From NCBI GenBank assembly GCA_902574035.1, contig CACGMC010000002.1:202865-266864 (forward strand): a DNA stretch of 64,000 nt, in the 5' to 3' direction. A program made the translations under genes and the position numbers. Positions within the stretch are counted from its first letter, which is position 1. Each line of letters opens with the position of its first letter. A model generated the notes under the pieces. That model was not told the origin of the DNA and did no database searches. It worked only from the letters and a program-made list of their open reading frames with translations. The DNA is from an uncultured Pelagibacteraceae bacterium (GTDB lineage: Bacteria > Pseudomonadota > Alphaproteobacteria > Pelagibacterales > Pelagibacteraceae). This document shows positions 18,201 through 26,484 of this stretch, piece after piece.

Positions 18201-18687
18201 CTTTAAAAGTGTCATTAAGTTTTCTTAATAAAACTTTAATTAAATTTAATTTATTCAATTTAAATAATTTACCGAATAAATCATATATAGTTCCAGATAA
18301 AACCAGTAACCCACTTGAATTATCAAATAAATTTTTTAAATCACAGTAAGGTTCGGAATTGGCTTCACTCTCTAAATAGCTTAAAGATGATAATTTGGTT
18401 AAATTTTTATATCCCTCTTTTGTTTTAGCAAATATTGGTAATTTTCCTATTAAATTTTCAACTTTAAAATTTATTTGTGATCCGATAATTGGTTGGGTCC
18501 CTACTTTGCTAATCTTTTCTGCAAACTCCAAAGCGCCACATAAATTTAGACTATCACACAATCCTATAGCTTTAATTTTATTACTTTTGCAATATTCTGC
18601 TAATTCTTCAATTTTGACTGCGCCTTCACAAATAGAATACTGGGAGTGAATTTTAAAATTAATAAAATGAGGCTCATTTTTTTCCAT
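15277..18687 (-). CDS. dnaE: DNA polymerase III alpha subunit
   Basis: Replicative DNA polymerase, 1136 residues, normal for DnaE1. The order is a PHP domain (1-270), palm/thumb/fingers (about 290-830), then HhH and OB-fold regions. The catalytic palm shows MPDFDIDFCEEKR, with GPGRGSGAGSLVAY and YQEQVMQIAQ also visible. The PHP metal-binding residues look degenerate (FKIHSQYS and LCDSLNLCG), as in E. coli, so proofreading should come from a separate DnaQ. The start overlaps lolD by 14 bases, making it the last gene of the long nuo-led run. Confidence 0.97.
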   Translation of the reverse strand: MEKNEPHFINFKIHSQYSICEGAVKIEELAEYCKSNKIKAIGLCDSLNLCGALEFAEKISKVGTQPIIGSQINFKVENLIGKLPIFAKTKEGYKNLTKLSSLSYLESEANSEPYCDLKNLFDNSSGLLVLSGTIYDLFGKLFKLNKLNLIKVLLRKLNDTFKDNFYLEIQRHQEDDEKNYEDFLISISSELMVPLISSQEVFYIKKDMAEAHDALICVGEKTFVDDKNRKKLKNNHFLRDLSDLKDLFKDIPEALENNYNFPKKFSFKPKKTKPLLPTLALNENKTAEQELLIQAQLGLEKRLKNFIFLKNKDKDQERLKQLYYDRLNHEINIINSMNYPSYFLIVSDYIRWAKKNAIPVGPGRGSGAGSLVAYSLDITDLDPIEFDLIFERFLNPDRISMPDFDIDFCEEKRDKVFEYLKQKYGRGVAHIITFGKLKARMALRDIGRVLGLPYGHVDKICKMIPFDPSRPLTLQESINREPRFQNEINQSLKVKKLIELSLQLEGLNRNMATHAAGVVIAGKELSDQIPLYIDHSSKLPLPSTQYDMYSSENAGLVKFDLLGLKTLTVIDKTVKMINKKNLVLDITKINLKDKKVFDLLSTGETTGLFQLESTGMREAIKQMKPNKFDDIIALVALYRPGPMSNIPIYNDCKNGLREPDYIHPSLKKILETTYGIIIYQEQVMQIAQTLAGFSAGEADILRRAMGKKKRAELEKQKERFVNGAIKNGIKKDLANYIFTKIEPFAEYGFNKSHAAAYALIAFQTAYLKTYHTEEFIASTMSTETTNTNKLREFVDELKRLEVSVVRPDINECFGDFKTSKNTILYGLGAIKNVGSEAISNLVKERESNGKFKSLMDFIKRVNPKDINKLQLEGLVKSGAFDKLEKNRKGIFVTIPKLIQLNKIYHEEKISKQSNLFDDVDEDKLEKLRLNTDEKWSTKELLSEEFKSLGFYISDHPLNNYRNIFSQLNIKPYREFILDKKNDGLIAGTLMSIQEKKSSKGTPFAIAKFSDNFGEYELFIFSEILIKNRDILKEGESFVITLFKDTGGDQKRINVKKIISLDNLINNNYKKVFIEIDDKQDFSELKKLLQQKGETEVQLIIRQKDTKFTIKLENPRKFDLKLFNEVKNREYVKKITF

Positions 18688-19363
18688 TTACTCTTTTTAT
18701 ATTACCATTAATAATACTCAACTTATAATCAGCTTTGTTAGCAAGTTCTCTATTATGAGTTGCAAATAAAATTGTTTTTTTCATTTTTTTCAATTTTATG
18801 AAATAATCAAATATTTCTTTTGAGGTTTTGAAATCTAAATTTCCCGTAGGTTCATCTGCTAAAATGATGTCTGTTTCAGCAATAAGAGATCTTGCTATTG
18901 CAACTCTTTGTTGTTCACCGCCTGATAAATCACTGGGAAAAAAATCCAATCTATTAGAAAGATTAACCTGTGAAAGAATTTTTTTAGATTTTTCAAAACT
19001 TTGTTTATAGCTTTCCTTTCTTATTAGCAAAGGTAGCATCACATTTTCAATTACATTAAGATCAGAAATTAGGTTGTTATTTTGAAATATCAATGAAATT
19101 TTAAATTTTCTAATATTTTCAACTTCTTTATCGTTTAATTCATTTAAATTTTTATCTGAAAAAAAAATTTTTCCTGATGTAGGTTTTTCCATTAAAGATA
19201 TTAAATGTAATAATGTTGACTTACCAGATCCGGATGGTCCTGTGAGGGCTATTAATTCTCCTTTTTTTAAAGAAAAATTTAAATTTTTTAAAACCTCAAC
19301 TTTTCTATTATTGTGAATAAATACTTTTCTCAAATTTTTTATATTTAAAATTATTTTATTCAT
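18674..19363 (-). CDS. lolD: Lipoprotein-releasing system ATP-binding protein
   Basis: ATPase of the LolCDE exporter, which extracts lipoproteins from the inner membrane for transfer to LolA. The 229 residues contain Walker A GPSGSGKST, the Q-loop ISLIFQNNNL, the ABC signature LSGGEQQRVAIARSL, Walker B IILADEPTGNLD and the switch ATHNREL. It overlaps the permease gene by eight bases and dnaE by 14, the alphaproteobacterial order lolC/E-lolD-dnaE. Confidence 0.95.
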   Translation of the reverse strand: MNKIILNIKNLRKVFIHNNRKVEVLKNLNFSLKKGELIALTGPSGSGKSTLLHLISLMEKPTSGKIFFSDKNLNELNDKEVENIRKFKISLIFQNNNLISDLNVIENVMLPLLIRKESYKQSFEKSKKILSQVNLSNRLDFFPSDLSGGEQQRVAIARSLIAETDIILADEPTGNLDFKTSKEIFDYFIKLKKMKKTILFATHNRELANKADYKLSIINGNIKRVNGKK

Positions 19364-20585
19364 ATTTTAGTGCTTCCGTTGTTCTCATTTTAGAAATAGT
19401 TTTTGCTGGGAAGTACGAAGCTAAAGAAGTAATTACTAATGATAAAATAAATACTAAGCTTACAGATAAAGGATTTATTTCGCTAGGCATTTTTTCTAAA
19501 TAGTAAACATCAGAGGGAAAAATATTTATTCCAAAAACCATTGATAAAAAATTTCTTATTTCATCAATGTAAAAAGAAAATGATACTCCAAAAATTACTC
19601 CTGTAATAGTGGCTAAAAAACCTATTGTGAAACCAGTTAAAAAGAAAGATTTAATAATTGAATTCTCAGATAATCCTAGAGTCCTTATTATTGCTATTTC
19701 TTTAGTTTTATTTTTTATTAAAATTGTCAATCCTGAAATAATGTTAAATGCAGCTACAATGATTATTAAAGTGAGAATTATAAACATGACATTTCTTTCA
19801 ATTTTAAGTGCATTAAAAAATGACTTATTAGTATCTGACCAAGTTGAAATAAAAATATTTTGATTTAGGGTACCAATTTCCTTTTTGTATTTTTCAGCTA
19901 AAAAAGGATCTTCTAAAAATATCTCTAAATCGACATTATCCTCATATCTGTCAAAAATTGATTTACTATCATTTAATTCAAGGTAAATTAAATTTTGGTC
20001 AAATTCATAAAAGCCACTATTAAAAAATCCAGCAATAATAAAATTATCTTGTTTTGGTATACTTCCAAATGGAGTATCTATAAAAGATGAAGAAACAATA
20101 TTTATTTTGTCTCCAATTTTTAAATTTAGATTAAAGGCGAGCTCACCTCCGATCATTACTCTACCAGTAGAAAAATCATTTAAACTTCCTTTGGTAATTT
20201 CCTTATTTAAAAAAGATTTCATTTTATCTTTTTCATTAATTCCCTTGATAAGAATACCCTTTGCTTTATTATTGGTTAGAATTATTCCCTCACCAGTAAT
20301 AGTTTCTGAGATATTTATATTTTTATATTTCTTTAACAATTTTGTTTTTATCTTTTCAACATCATTTTCCTTATTGAGTTGAATAATTATGTGTGGATTT
20401 AGTCCGATAATTTTATCTGTCAAGTCAGATCGAAATCCATTCATAACTGACATTACTATTATTAAAATGGCAACGCCTAACATAATCCCTAAAAAGGAAA
20501 ATAAAGAAATTATTTTTAGAAACCCTTGTTTCTTTTTAGGTCTTAAATTTCTTAAAGCGATAATTCTTTCAGTTTGGGTGAACAA
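19356..20585 (-). CDS. lolC: Lipoprotein-releasing ABC transporter permease, LolC/LolE family, TTG start
   Basis: Membrane subunit of LolCDE. The 409 residues have an N-terminal membrane segment around ISLFSFLGIMLGVAILIIVMS, a large periplasmic MacB-like domain (about 50-265) and three C-terminal membrane segments. The beginning RIIALRNLRPKKKQGF matches LolC/E family members, so the TTG at 20585 is kept. An in-frame stop lies three codons upstream, and the first internal ATG would remove part of the family region. Only one permease gene is present here, so a homodimer or a distant second gene is possible. Confidence 0.9.
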   Translation of the reverse strand: MFTQTERIIALRNLRPKKKQGFLKIISLFSFLGIMLGVAILIIVMSVMNGFRSDLTDKIIGLNPHIIIQLNKENDVEKIKTKLLKKYKNINISETITGEGIILTNNKAKGILIKGINEKDKMKSFLNKEITKGSLNDFSTGRVMIGGELAFNLNLKIGDKINIVSSSFIDTPFGSIPKQDNFIIAGFFNSGFYEFDQNLIYLELNDSKSIFDRYEDNVDLEIFLEDPFLAEKYKKEIGTLNQNIFISTWSDTNKSFFNALKIERNVMFIILTLIIIVAAFNIISGLTILIKNKTKEIAIIRTLGLSENSIIKSFFLTGFTIGFLATITGVIFGVSFSFYIDEIRNFLSMVFGINIFPSDVYYLEKMPSEINPLSVSLVFILSLVITSLASYFPAKTISKMRTTEALKYE

Positions 20586-20586
20586 T

Positions 20587-21900
20587 TTAACTTATGAGTT
20601 TTGATTTAATATCTTTCAAATCAATAAAAGAGCTTTCAGAATTTACTTCTTTAAATTCAATCTTATTTTCTGTTGATTTTGATCCAACAATTATTTGATA
20701 TGGTATTCCTATTAAATCGTGTTTTTTAAATTTTTGTGACATATTCTCATCAACATCGTCTAACAATACGTCAATATTTTGTTTCTTTAGATTGTCATAT
20801 ATTTTTATTGATTTTGATAGGTTTTCTTTATTGTTTTTACTAATGCTAGGAATTATCACAACATCAAAAGGCGAGACCGATCTTGGCCACTTCATGATTT
20901 CATTTTCATACTTTGCTTCAATGATTGCCCCGACTAATCTTGAAACTCCAATTCCATAGGACCCCATCTTAACAGCATTTTTTTTACCATCTTGATTATC
21001 TACAAAACAGTTTAATGGCTTTGAGTATTTATCGCCAAAATAAAAAATGTGTCCTACTTCTATGCCTTTTGTAATCATTTGATTTTCTTTAGTTACTTTC
21101 TTTTCAAATTCATTTTTTTTAAATTTATCATCGGTCACTGCGTATAATGAGGAATAATCCTTAATCATTTTTTCTAATGATGAGTTATTAAAAGTATAAT
21201 TATTTATATCTATTTTAAAAATACTCTTATCCATATAAATTTTGCTTTCTCCGGTTTCGGCTATAATAATGAATTCGTGAGAAAGATCTCCTCCTATTGG
21301 TCCTGTATCTGCTGCCATCGGAATAGCTTCAAGACCTAATCTTTTAAAAGTTTTAAGATATGAATAAAACATTTTATTATAAGAAGCTTTTGCGGTAGTG
21401 TCATCTAAATCAAATGAATAAGCATCTTTCATAAAAAATTCTCTGCATCTCATAACTCCAAATCTTGGTCTTATTTCATCTCTAAACTTCCATTGAATAT
21501 GATACAACATTTGCGGCAAAGACTTATAAGACTTGATTGAAGATCTAAAAATATCAGTAATTAATTCTTCATTAGTAGGTCCATACAACATTTCTCTTCC
21601 TTGCCTGTCTTTAATTCTTAGCATTTCTTCGCCATAATCATTGTATCTTCCGCTTTCTTTCCATATTTCTGCAGATTGTATAGTTGGCATAAGTAGTTCT
21701 TGAGCTCCTATATTATTTTGCTCTTCCCTGACAACTTGTTCAATTTTTTTCATTACTTTAAGACCTAATGGTAACCAAGAATAAATACCTGCGGATGATT
21801 GTTTAATCATGCCTGATCTCAACATTAATTGATGAGATTTTATTTTAGCATCTGAAGGAAGGTTTTTAGTAATAGGTAAAAATAATTTAGATAGAAACAT
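20587..21900 (-). CDS. proS: Prolyl-tRNA synthetase, short form
   Basis: Class II synthetase charging tRNA-Pro. At 437 residues it is the short alphaproteobacterial form. The class II motifs are clear (GPTNEELITD, RPRFGVMRCREFFMKDAYSF, GSYGIGVSRLVGAI), and the C-terminal anticodon-binding domain runs from about 340. The long editing insert present between motifs 2 and 3 in E. coli ProS (about 572 residues) is mostly missing, so mischarged Ala-tRNA-Pro would need another route. It overlaps the DUF1467 gene by one base and is one base from lolC/E. Confidence 0.96.
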   Translation of the reverse strand: MFLSKLFLPITKNLPSDAKIKSHQLMLRSGMIKQSSAGIYSWLPLGLKVMKKIEQVVREEQNNIGAQELLMPTIQSAEIWKESGRYNDYGEEMLRIKDRQGREMLYGPTNEELITDIFRSSIKSYKSLPQMLYHIQWKFRDEIRPRFGVMRCREFFMKDAYSFDLDDTTAKASYNKMFYSYLKTFKRLGLEAIPMAADTGPIGGDLSHEFIIIAETGESKIYMDKSIFKIDINNYTFNNSSLEKMIKDYSSLYAVTDDKFKKNEFEKKVTKENQMITKGIEVGHIFYFGDKYSKPLNCFVDNQDGKKNAVKMGSYGIGVSRLVGAIIEAKYENEIMKWPRSVSPFDVVIIPSISKNNKENLSKSIKIYDNLKKQNIDVLLDDVDENMSQKFKKHDLIGIPYQIIVGSKSTENKIEFKEVNSESSFIDLKDIKSKLIS

Positions 21901-22154
21901 TATTTTATAAATTCTCTTAAGTTAAAATGATCACTTACAACTATATAATATATTCCTACGAAAATTACTGTAGTAATTAAGGTTGTGTATAAAAATTTTT
22001 TTAAAATATTTGGGTTTTTTGGCGCTCCAGGGTCAATACCCTCTAAATTATTAGTAAACGGCTTTTTATTATGCTTTATACCTATAGGTAAAACAGAAAA
22101 AAAAACGATCCACCAAATAATTACATATACTACAATAGAGCCGGTTATACTCAT
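21900..22154 (-). CDS. DUF1467 family small membrane protein
   Basis: An 84-residue protein with two predicted membrane helices (about 5-25 and 52-72) separated by a short loop containing EGIDPGAPKNPNILKK. The motif TGSIVVYVIIWWIVFFSVLPIG and the location between rnj and proS are characteristic of alphaproteobacterial DUF1467 proteins. The function is not known. Overlaps of one base on both sides indicate co-translation with RNase J and ProS. Confidence 0.85.
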   Translation of the reverse strand: MSITGSIVVYVIIWWIVFFSVLPIGIKHNKKPFTNNLEGIDPGAPKNPNILKKFLYTTLITTVIFVGIYYIVVSDHFNLREFIK

Positions 22155-23812
22155 TATACCCTTGCAATATTTACGTTTGTAAAAGGTTTTTTGCCAGTTT
22201 TTTCTTTAACTATTTTTCTACAATTTTGTTTGATAGTTTCAATTAAATTTTTTTCTTGTTTAAAGTTATTTACTGCAAAACTTTTGCATGTTTTTGTAAT
22301 TTCATCCTCCAAATCAAATTTAAATGTTTCATTAATTTCATCTTCTGGAATTCCGCTATAAGATATAACAGGTTTTTTCACTTTTCCATTATTTGAAATT
22401 ATTAATGTAATTTCTAAAATTCCATTTATTGAAATATTTTTTCTTTGTTTAATTGATGTTGAGTCTATACTAACTGCTATGTTACCATCTAAATAAATTT
22501 TCCCTGTAGGTGCTTGATCTACTATTTTCGGTTTTTGATCTTTTGATATTTTAATTATATTTCCGTTTTCAACTTTTAAATTAAAGGGTATTTGCATTTC
22601 TTTTGCAAAACTAATATGTTCTTTTATGTGTCTATGCTCGCCATGAACAGGAATTACACATTTGGGTTTAACCCATTGATACATGTCTTTTAGATCTTCT
22701 CTGTTGGCATGACCTGATACATGAACAAATGCATTTTCTTCAGTAATAACTTCAATATTCCGTTTTACAATTGAATTCTGGAGTCCATAAAGTTTTTTTT
22801 CATTTCCAGGAATTATTTTTGACGAGAATATTACTGTATCTCCACTTTCTATAGCTACATCAGGGTGAATGTCATTTGCTATTCTGTTTAAGGCGCCCAT
22901 AGGCTCACCTTGGCTACCTGTACAAAGAAAAATTATATTCTCTCTAGAGATACTTTGTGCATCTCTAGAATCTACAGGCTCAACAATGTCCTTTAAATAT
23001 CCACATTGCCTAGCTGCTTTATAAATCCTATGCATAGATCTTCCAACCAGCGAAATATTTCTGTTAGTTTGTTTGGCGATATAAAAAATACTTTCCATTC
23101 TTGCCACATTAGAGGCAAAGGATGTTACTAAAACTCTTTTTTTTTGATTTGATATAATCTTAAGCAAACTTTCTCTAACATCTTTTTCTGATCCAGCTCT
23201 ACCAGGGCTAAAAACATTTGTAGAGTCACATATCATGGCTATTACACCCTTCTCTCCAATAGATCTAAGTTTTTGTTCATCTACCTTATTTCCAATAAGA
23301 GGATTCGGGTCAACTTTCCAATCTCCAGTGTGCAAAATAACTCCTTCGGGGGTTGTTATACTTAATCCATTTGGCTCCAAAATTGAATGTGTTAATGTTA
23401 CAAAGTCAATTTCAAAAGGACCTAGATTTATTTTGCTGTTAAGTTCAACAATTTTTAAATAATTTGTAATATCAATCTTTTTTTCTTTAAACTTTTCTTG
23501 AATTAAAACTGCAGTAAAAGGTGTGGCATATATTTTACACTTTAGTTTAGGCCATATATGCGAAATAGAGCCTATGTGGTCTTCATGGGCATGAGTTAAA
23601 ACTATACCTAACAAATCATCTTTTTTTTCTATTATAAATCCAGCATCTGGGTAAATAAGATCGACACCAGGAACTGTATCATCTGCAAATGTAACTCCCA
23701 TGTCGACGATTATCCATTTTTGATTTTCTTCGGTCCCATAAGCATACAGATTCATATTCATGCCTATTTCTCCGGAACCTCCAAGAGGACAAAAATATAA
23801 ATTTTCTTTCAT
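22154..23812 (-). CDS. rnj: Ribonuclease J
   Basis: Metallo-beta-lactamase/beta-CASP ribonuclease with endo- and 5'-exonuclease activity, acting in mRNA turnover and rRNA maturation. In 552 residues it shows THAHEDHIGS with metal ligands H74, H76, D78 and H79, then HTGDWKVDP, the beta-CASP region with CTGSQGEP and HVSGHANREDL, and a C-terminal dimerisation part. It overlaps coaX by four bases and the DUF1467 gene by one. The methylmalonyl-CoA epimerase gene often found beside it in other alphaproteobacteria is absent. Confidence 0.95.
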   Translation of the reverse strand: MKENLYFCPLGGSGEIGMNMNLYAYGTEENQKWIIVDMGVTFADDTVPGVDLIYPDAGFIIEKKDDLLGIVLTHAHEDHIGSISHIWPKLKCKIYATPFTAVLIQEKFKEKKIDITNYLKIVELNSKINLGPFEIDFVTLTHSILEPNGLSITTPEGVILHTGDWKVDPNPLIGNKVDEQKLRSIGEKGVIAMICDSTNVFSPGRAGSEKDVRESLLKIISNQKKRVLVTSFASNVARMESIFYIAKQTNRNISLVGRSMHRIYKAARQCGYLKDIVEPVDSRDAQSISRENIIFLCTGSQGEPMGALNRIANDIHPDVAIESGDTVIFSSKIIPGNEKKLYGLQNSIVKRNIEVITEENAFVHVSGHANREDLKDMYQWVKPKCVIPVHGEHRHIKEHISFAKEMQIPFNLKVENGNIIKISKDQKPKIVDQAPTGKIYLDGNIAVSIDSTSIKQRKNISINGILEITLIISNNGKVKKPVISYSGIPEDEINETFKFDLEDEITKTCKSFAVNNFKQEKNLIETIKQNCRKIVKEKTGKKPFTNVNIARV

Positions 23813-24552
23813 ATTAAATCTACCAATCTTAATAAACCTTTAATCGTCAAGTCTCTATCAACTTTAATTTTTTTTTTTATCGTATCTTTGAATAAATGTG
23901 AAAGACCTCCAGTAAATATGATCCTAAACTTTTTTTTATATTTTTTTTCAATTAGGTTTATCATATTTTCAATTAAACCTTGATAACCCCAATAAAATCC
24001 TGATCTAACAGCATTTTGGGTATTTTTTCCTATAATATTCTTTATTTTTGTCAATTTAGTACTTGGGATTAATTTTGCTTTTTCTACTAAAGTTTTTAAA
24101 GAAAGATTTACGCCTGGCGCAATAATACCCCCTTTATATTTGTTCTTTAACACTACGTCAAAAGTTGTAGCAGTTCCAAAATCTAAAATAATAAAATTAT
24201 CTTTATTATTTATAACACTAACAGCATTGGCTAGCCTATCTGAACCAACCTGTTTCGCATTGACTTCTATTTTTAATATTTTTTTCAAATTCAATTGTTT
24301 CAACTCTTTGACCTCTATTCTTAATTTTTTTTTGATAGATCCTTTTACATTTTTATACACATTAGGGACCACGCTGCTAAACATTGTTTTATCAATTTTA
24401 TTTTTATATGCATTTAAAAATTTGAATTTTTTACTAAGATTAGTTTTTTTAAAATTATTGGTATCAAATATCCTTTTTTTTAAAAGTTTTTTTTTATCGT
24501 TAAATAAACAAATTTTAGTTTCTGTATTTCCTATATCGCAGATCAAGTACAT
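23809..24552 (-). CDS. coaX: Type III pantothenate kinase
   Basis: First step of coenzyme A synthesis: phosphorylates pantothenate using ATP. The 247 residues belong to the ASKHA-fold CoaX family: N-terminal phosphate loop CDIGNTETKI (residues 5-14), GSDRLANAVS, DFGTATTFDV with catalytic Asp, GGIIAPGV and IFTGGLSHLF. It starts eight bases after birA ends and overlaps rnj by four bases. This is the standard birA-coaX-rnj order. Confidence 0.94.
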   Translation of the reverse strand: MYLICDIGNTETKICLFNDKKKLLKKRIFDTNNFKKTNLSKKFKFLNAYKNKIDKTMFSSVVPNVYKNVKGSIKKKLRIEVKELKQLNLKKILKIEVNAKQVGSDRLANAVSVINNKDNFIILDFGTATTFDVVLKNKYKGGIIAPGVNLSLKTLVEKAKLIPSTKLTKIKNIIGKNTQNAVRSGFYWGYQGLIENMINLIEKKYKKKFRIIFTGGLSHLFKDTIKKKIKVDRDLTIKGLLRLVDLI

Positions 24553-24560
24553 CTTTTTAT

Positions 24561-25073
24561 TTAAATAAATTTTTCAAAATTATTTTTAATTTTTTTATAA
24601 ATATCATTTTTTTTTATTTTATTGTTATTATATTTTTGTAAAAAAGAAACCTGTTTATTATTGATTTTTGGTGCTTTAACGAGATTTATACCGATTCCTA
24701 TGATAAAAAATTTATTATTATTATAATTAACCGTTTCTTGTAATATACCGCAAACTTTTGATCCTTTGATTAGTAAATCATTAGGTAACTTTATTATTAT
24801 TTTTTCATTTACAAATTTTTCTAAACTTTTTTTTATCAATTTATAAACTTTTTTAGATAAGGTTTTAATTTCAATTTTTCTTTTTAAAGAAAAATAAACA
24901 GTTATAAAAATATTGCCTTTATGTGAAATCCATTTTTTTCCATACTGACCTCTGCCCTTTTTTTGGCATTTTGCAATTATTAATGTTGGTTTAATTTTCC
25001 CTTTTTTTATTCTTCTTAATGCTACATTATTGGTGCTATCTACACTTTCAAATTTAATAATTTGTATTTTCAT
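24561..25073 (-). CDS. birA: Minimal biotin-[acetyl-CoA-carboxylase] ligase
   Basis: Attaches biotin to the acetyl-CoA carboxylase carrier protein. The catalytic domain is recognisable from FESVDSTNNVALR, CQKKGRGQYGKKWISHKGN, IKLPNDLLIKGSKVCGILQE and FFIIGIGINL. At 170 residues it lacks both the N-terminal DNA-binding domain of E. coli BirA and most of the small C-terminal SH3-like domain, so it should not act as a repressor. The track start is a TTG; the ATG at 25073 shares its A with the nuoN stop (TGATG), indicating coupling to complex I. Confidence 0.88.
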   Translation of the reverse strand: MKIQIIKFESVDSTNNVALRRIKKGKIKPTLIIAKCQKKGRGQYGKKWISHKGNIFITVYFSLKRKIEIKTLSKKVYKLIKKSLEKFVNEKIIIKLPNDLLIKGSKVCGILQETVNYNNNKFFIIGIGINLVKAPKINNKQVSFLQKYNNNKIKKNDIYKKIKNNFEKFI

Positions 25074-26482
25074 CAAATAAATAGTTCATTCAATAAAGAA
25101 CCTATAATTGATGGAGAAATAAAATATAAAGACAAAAATAAACAACTTAAAAATATTGTTGCTTTTATACTCAGATTTCTGACATCATCAAATTTAACCT
25201 TGTTATCATCAAAATAAATAATTTTAATAACTTTTAAGTAATAGAAAGCCGATATAACAGTTGTTAACAATCCAATAATTGCTAAAGCATACATTTCACT
25301 CTCAATTACAGACATAAAAACAAAAAATTTAGCAAAAAATCCACCTAGTGGTGGTATTCCAGCTAATGAGAAAAAAAGAATTAAAAAAGAAAAAGCTAGC
25401 ATTGGTCTTTCTTTTGAAATTCCAGACAGGTCTTCAATTTTTTCAGAGTATTTACCTTCTGTTTTCATTAAATATAGACAAGCAAAAGTACCCATATTCA
25501 TAACTACATATATTGTTATATAGATAATTGTTGAGGTGTATCCTGATACTGTGCCGGTAGCCACACCTGCTAAAGCGTAACCCATGTGGCTTATAGAACT
25601 ATAAGCTAGAAGTCTTTTAATATTTGTTTGACCAATAGCTGCTACACTTCCAAGTATCATAGAGGCAATAGATATAAATATTATGATTGTTTGCCACTCT
25701 TCAATAATATTTTTAAAAGGTAAATCCATGAATCTGATAATTACAGCCAGTCCAGCAGCTTTAGGGACCACGGCAAAAAAATTGGTTATGGATGTTGGTG
25801 CACCTTGATAAACATCTGGTGTCCACATATGAAAAGGTACTGCAGATACTTTAAAAGCTAAGCCTACTAAAATAAACACCATTGCAAAAATAGCACCAGT
25901 ATTTTGGGTAATTAAGCTGACACCTATTTCGTCAAAATTTGTTGAACCAGTAAATCCATAAAGTAAAGAACATCCATATAAAAGTAGTCCTGAAGAAAGT
26001 GCGCTTAATACGAAATACTTAATACCAGCTTCTGAAGAGATTGTGTTGTCTCTATCGATGGAAGCTAAAACGTATAAGGCAAGTGATTGAAGTTCTAATC
26101 CTAAATAAAATAATATTAAGTCATTAGCACTTAACATAAAAAACATACCCAAAATTGAGAACATTATAATTATCGGGTACTCAAATTTATTTAATGTTTT
26201 ATCTTTTATAAACTGATCAGAAGAGAAAAAAATAAAAATACTTGATACCAAAATTAATATCTTAAAATAATCAGAAAACGTATCATTTTTAAAAGAGTTT
26301 AAAAATATTTTTTGTTCTCCACCCCAATCAGTTAAAATCAAATATATAACTCCTAACAAAATTAAAATTGAAAGTTTCATCACTATGGAAAAACTATTTC
26401 TGAAAAACACTCCAACCATCAAAGCTAAGCAGATTCCTAGAAAAAGCGTTATTTCAGGAATTATTATATTTATATTTTCCAT
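25073..26482 (-). CDS. nuoN: NADH-quinone oxidoreductase subunit N
   Basis: One of three antiporter-like proton-pumping subunits of complex I. The 469 residues form about 14 membrane helices. The Mrp/NuoN core is visible in YFVLSALSSGLLLYG, FHMWTPDVYQGAPTSITNFFA with the conserved charged helix, and KRLLAYSSISHMGYAL. It is the last complex I gene, two bases after nuoM, and runs into birA. Confidence 0.96.
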   Translation of the reverse strand: MENINIIIPEITLFLGICLALMVGVFFRNSFSIVMKLSILILLGVIYLILTDWGGEQKIFLNSFKNDTFSDYFKILILVSSIFIFFSSDQFIKDKTLNKFEYPIIIMFSILGMFFMLSANDLILFYLGLELQSLALYVLASIDRDNTISSEAGIKYFVLSALSSGLLLYGCSLLYGFTGSTNFDEIGVSLITQNTGAIFAMVFILVGLAFKVSAVPFHMWTPDVYQGAPTSITNFFAVVPKAAGLAVIIRFMDLPFKNIIEEWQTIIIFISIASMILGSVAAIGQTNIKRLLAYSSISHMGYALAGVATGTVSGYTSTIIYITIYVVMNMGTFACLYLMKTEGKYSEKIEDLSGISKERPMLAFSFLILFFSLAGIPPLGGFFAKFFVFMSVIESEMYALAIIGLLTTVISAFYYLKVIKIIYFDDNKVKFDDVRNLSIKATIFLSCLFLSLYFISPSIIGSLLNELFI

Positions 26483-26484
26483 AT

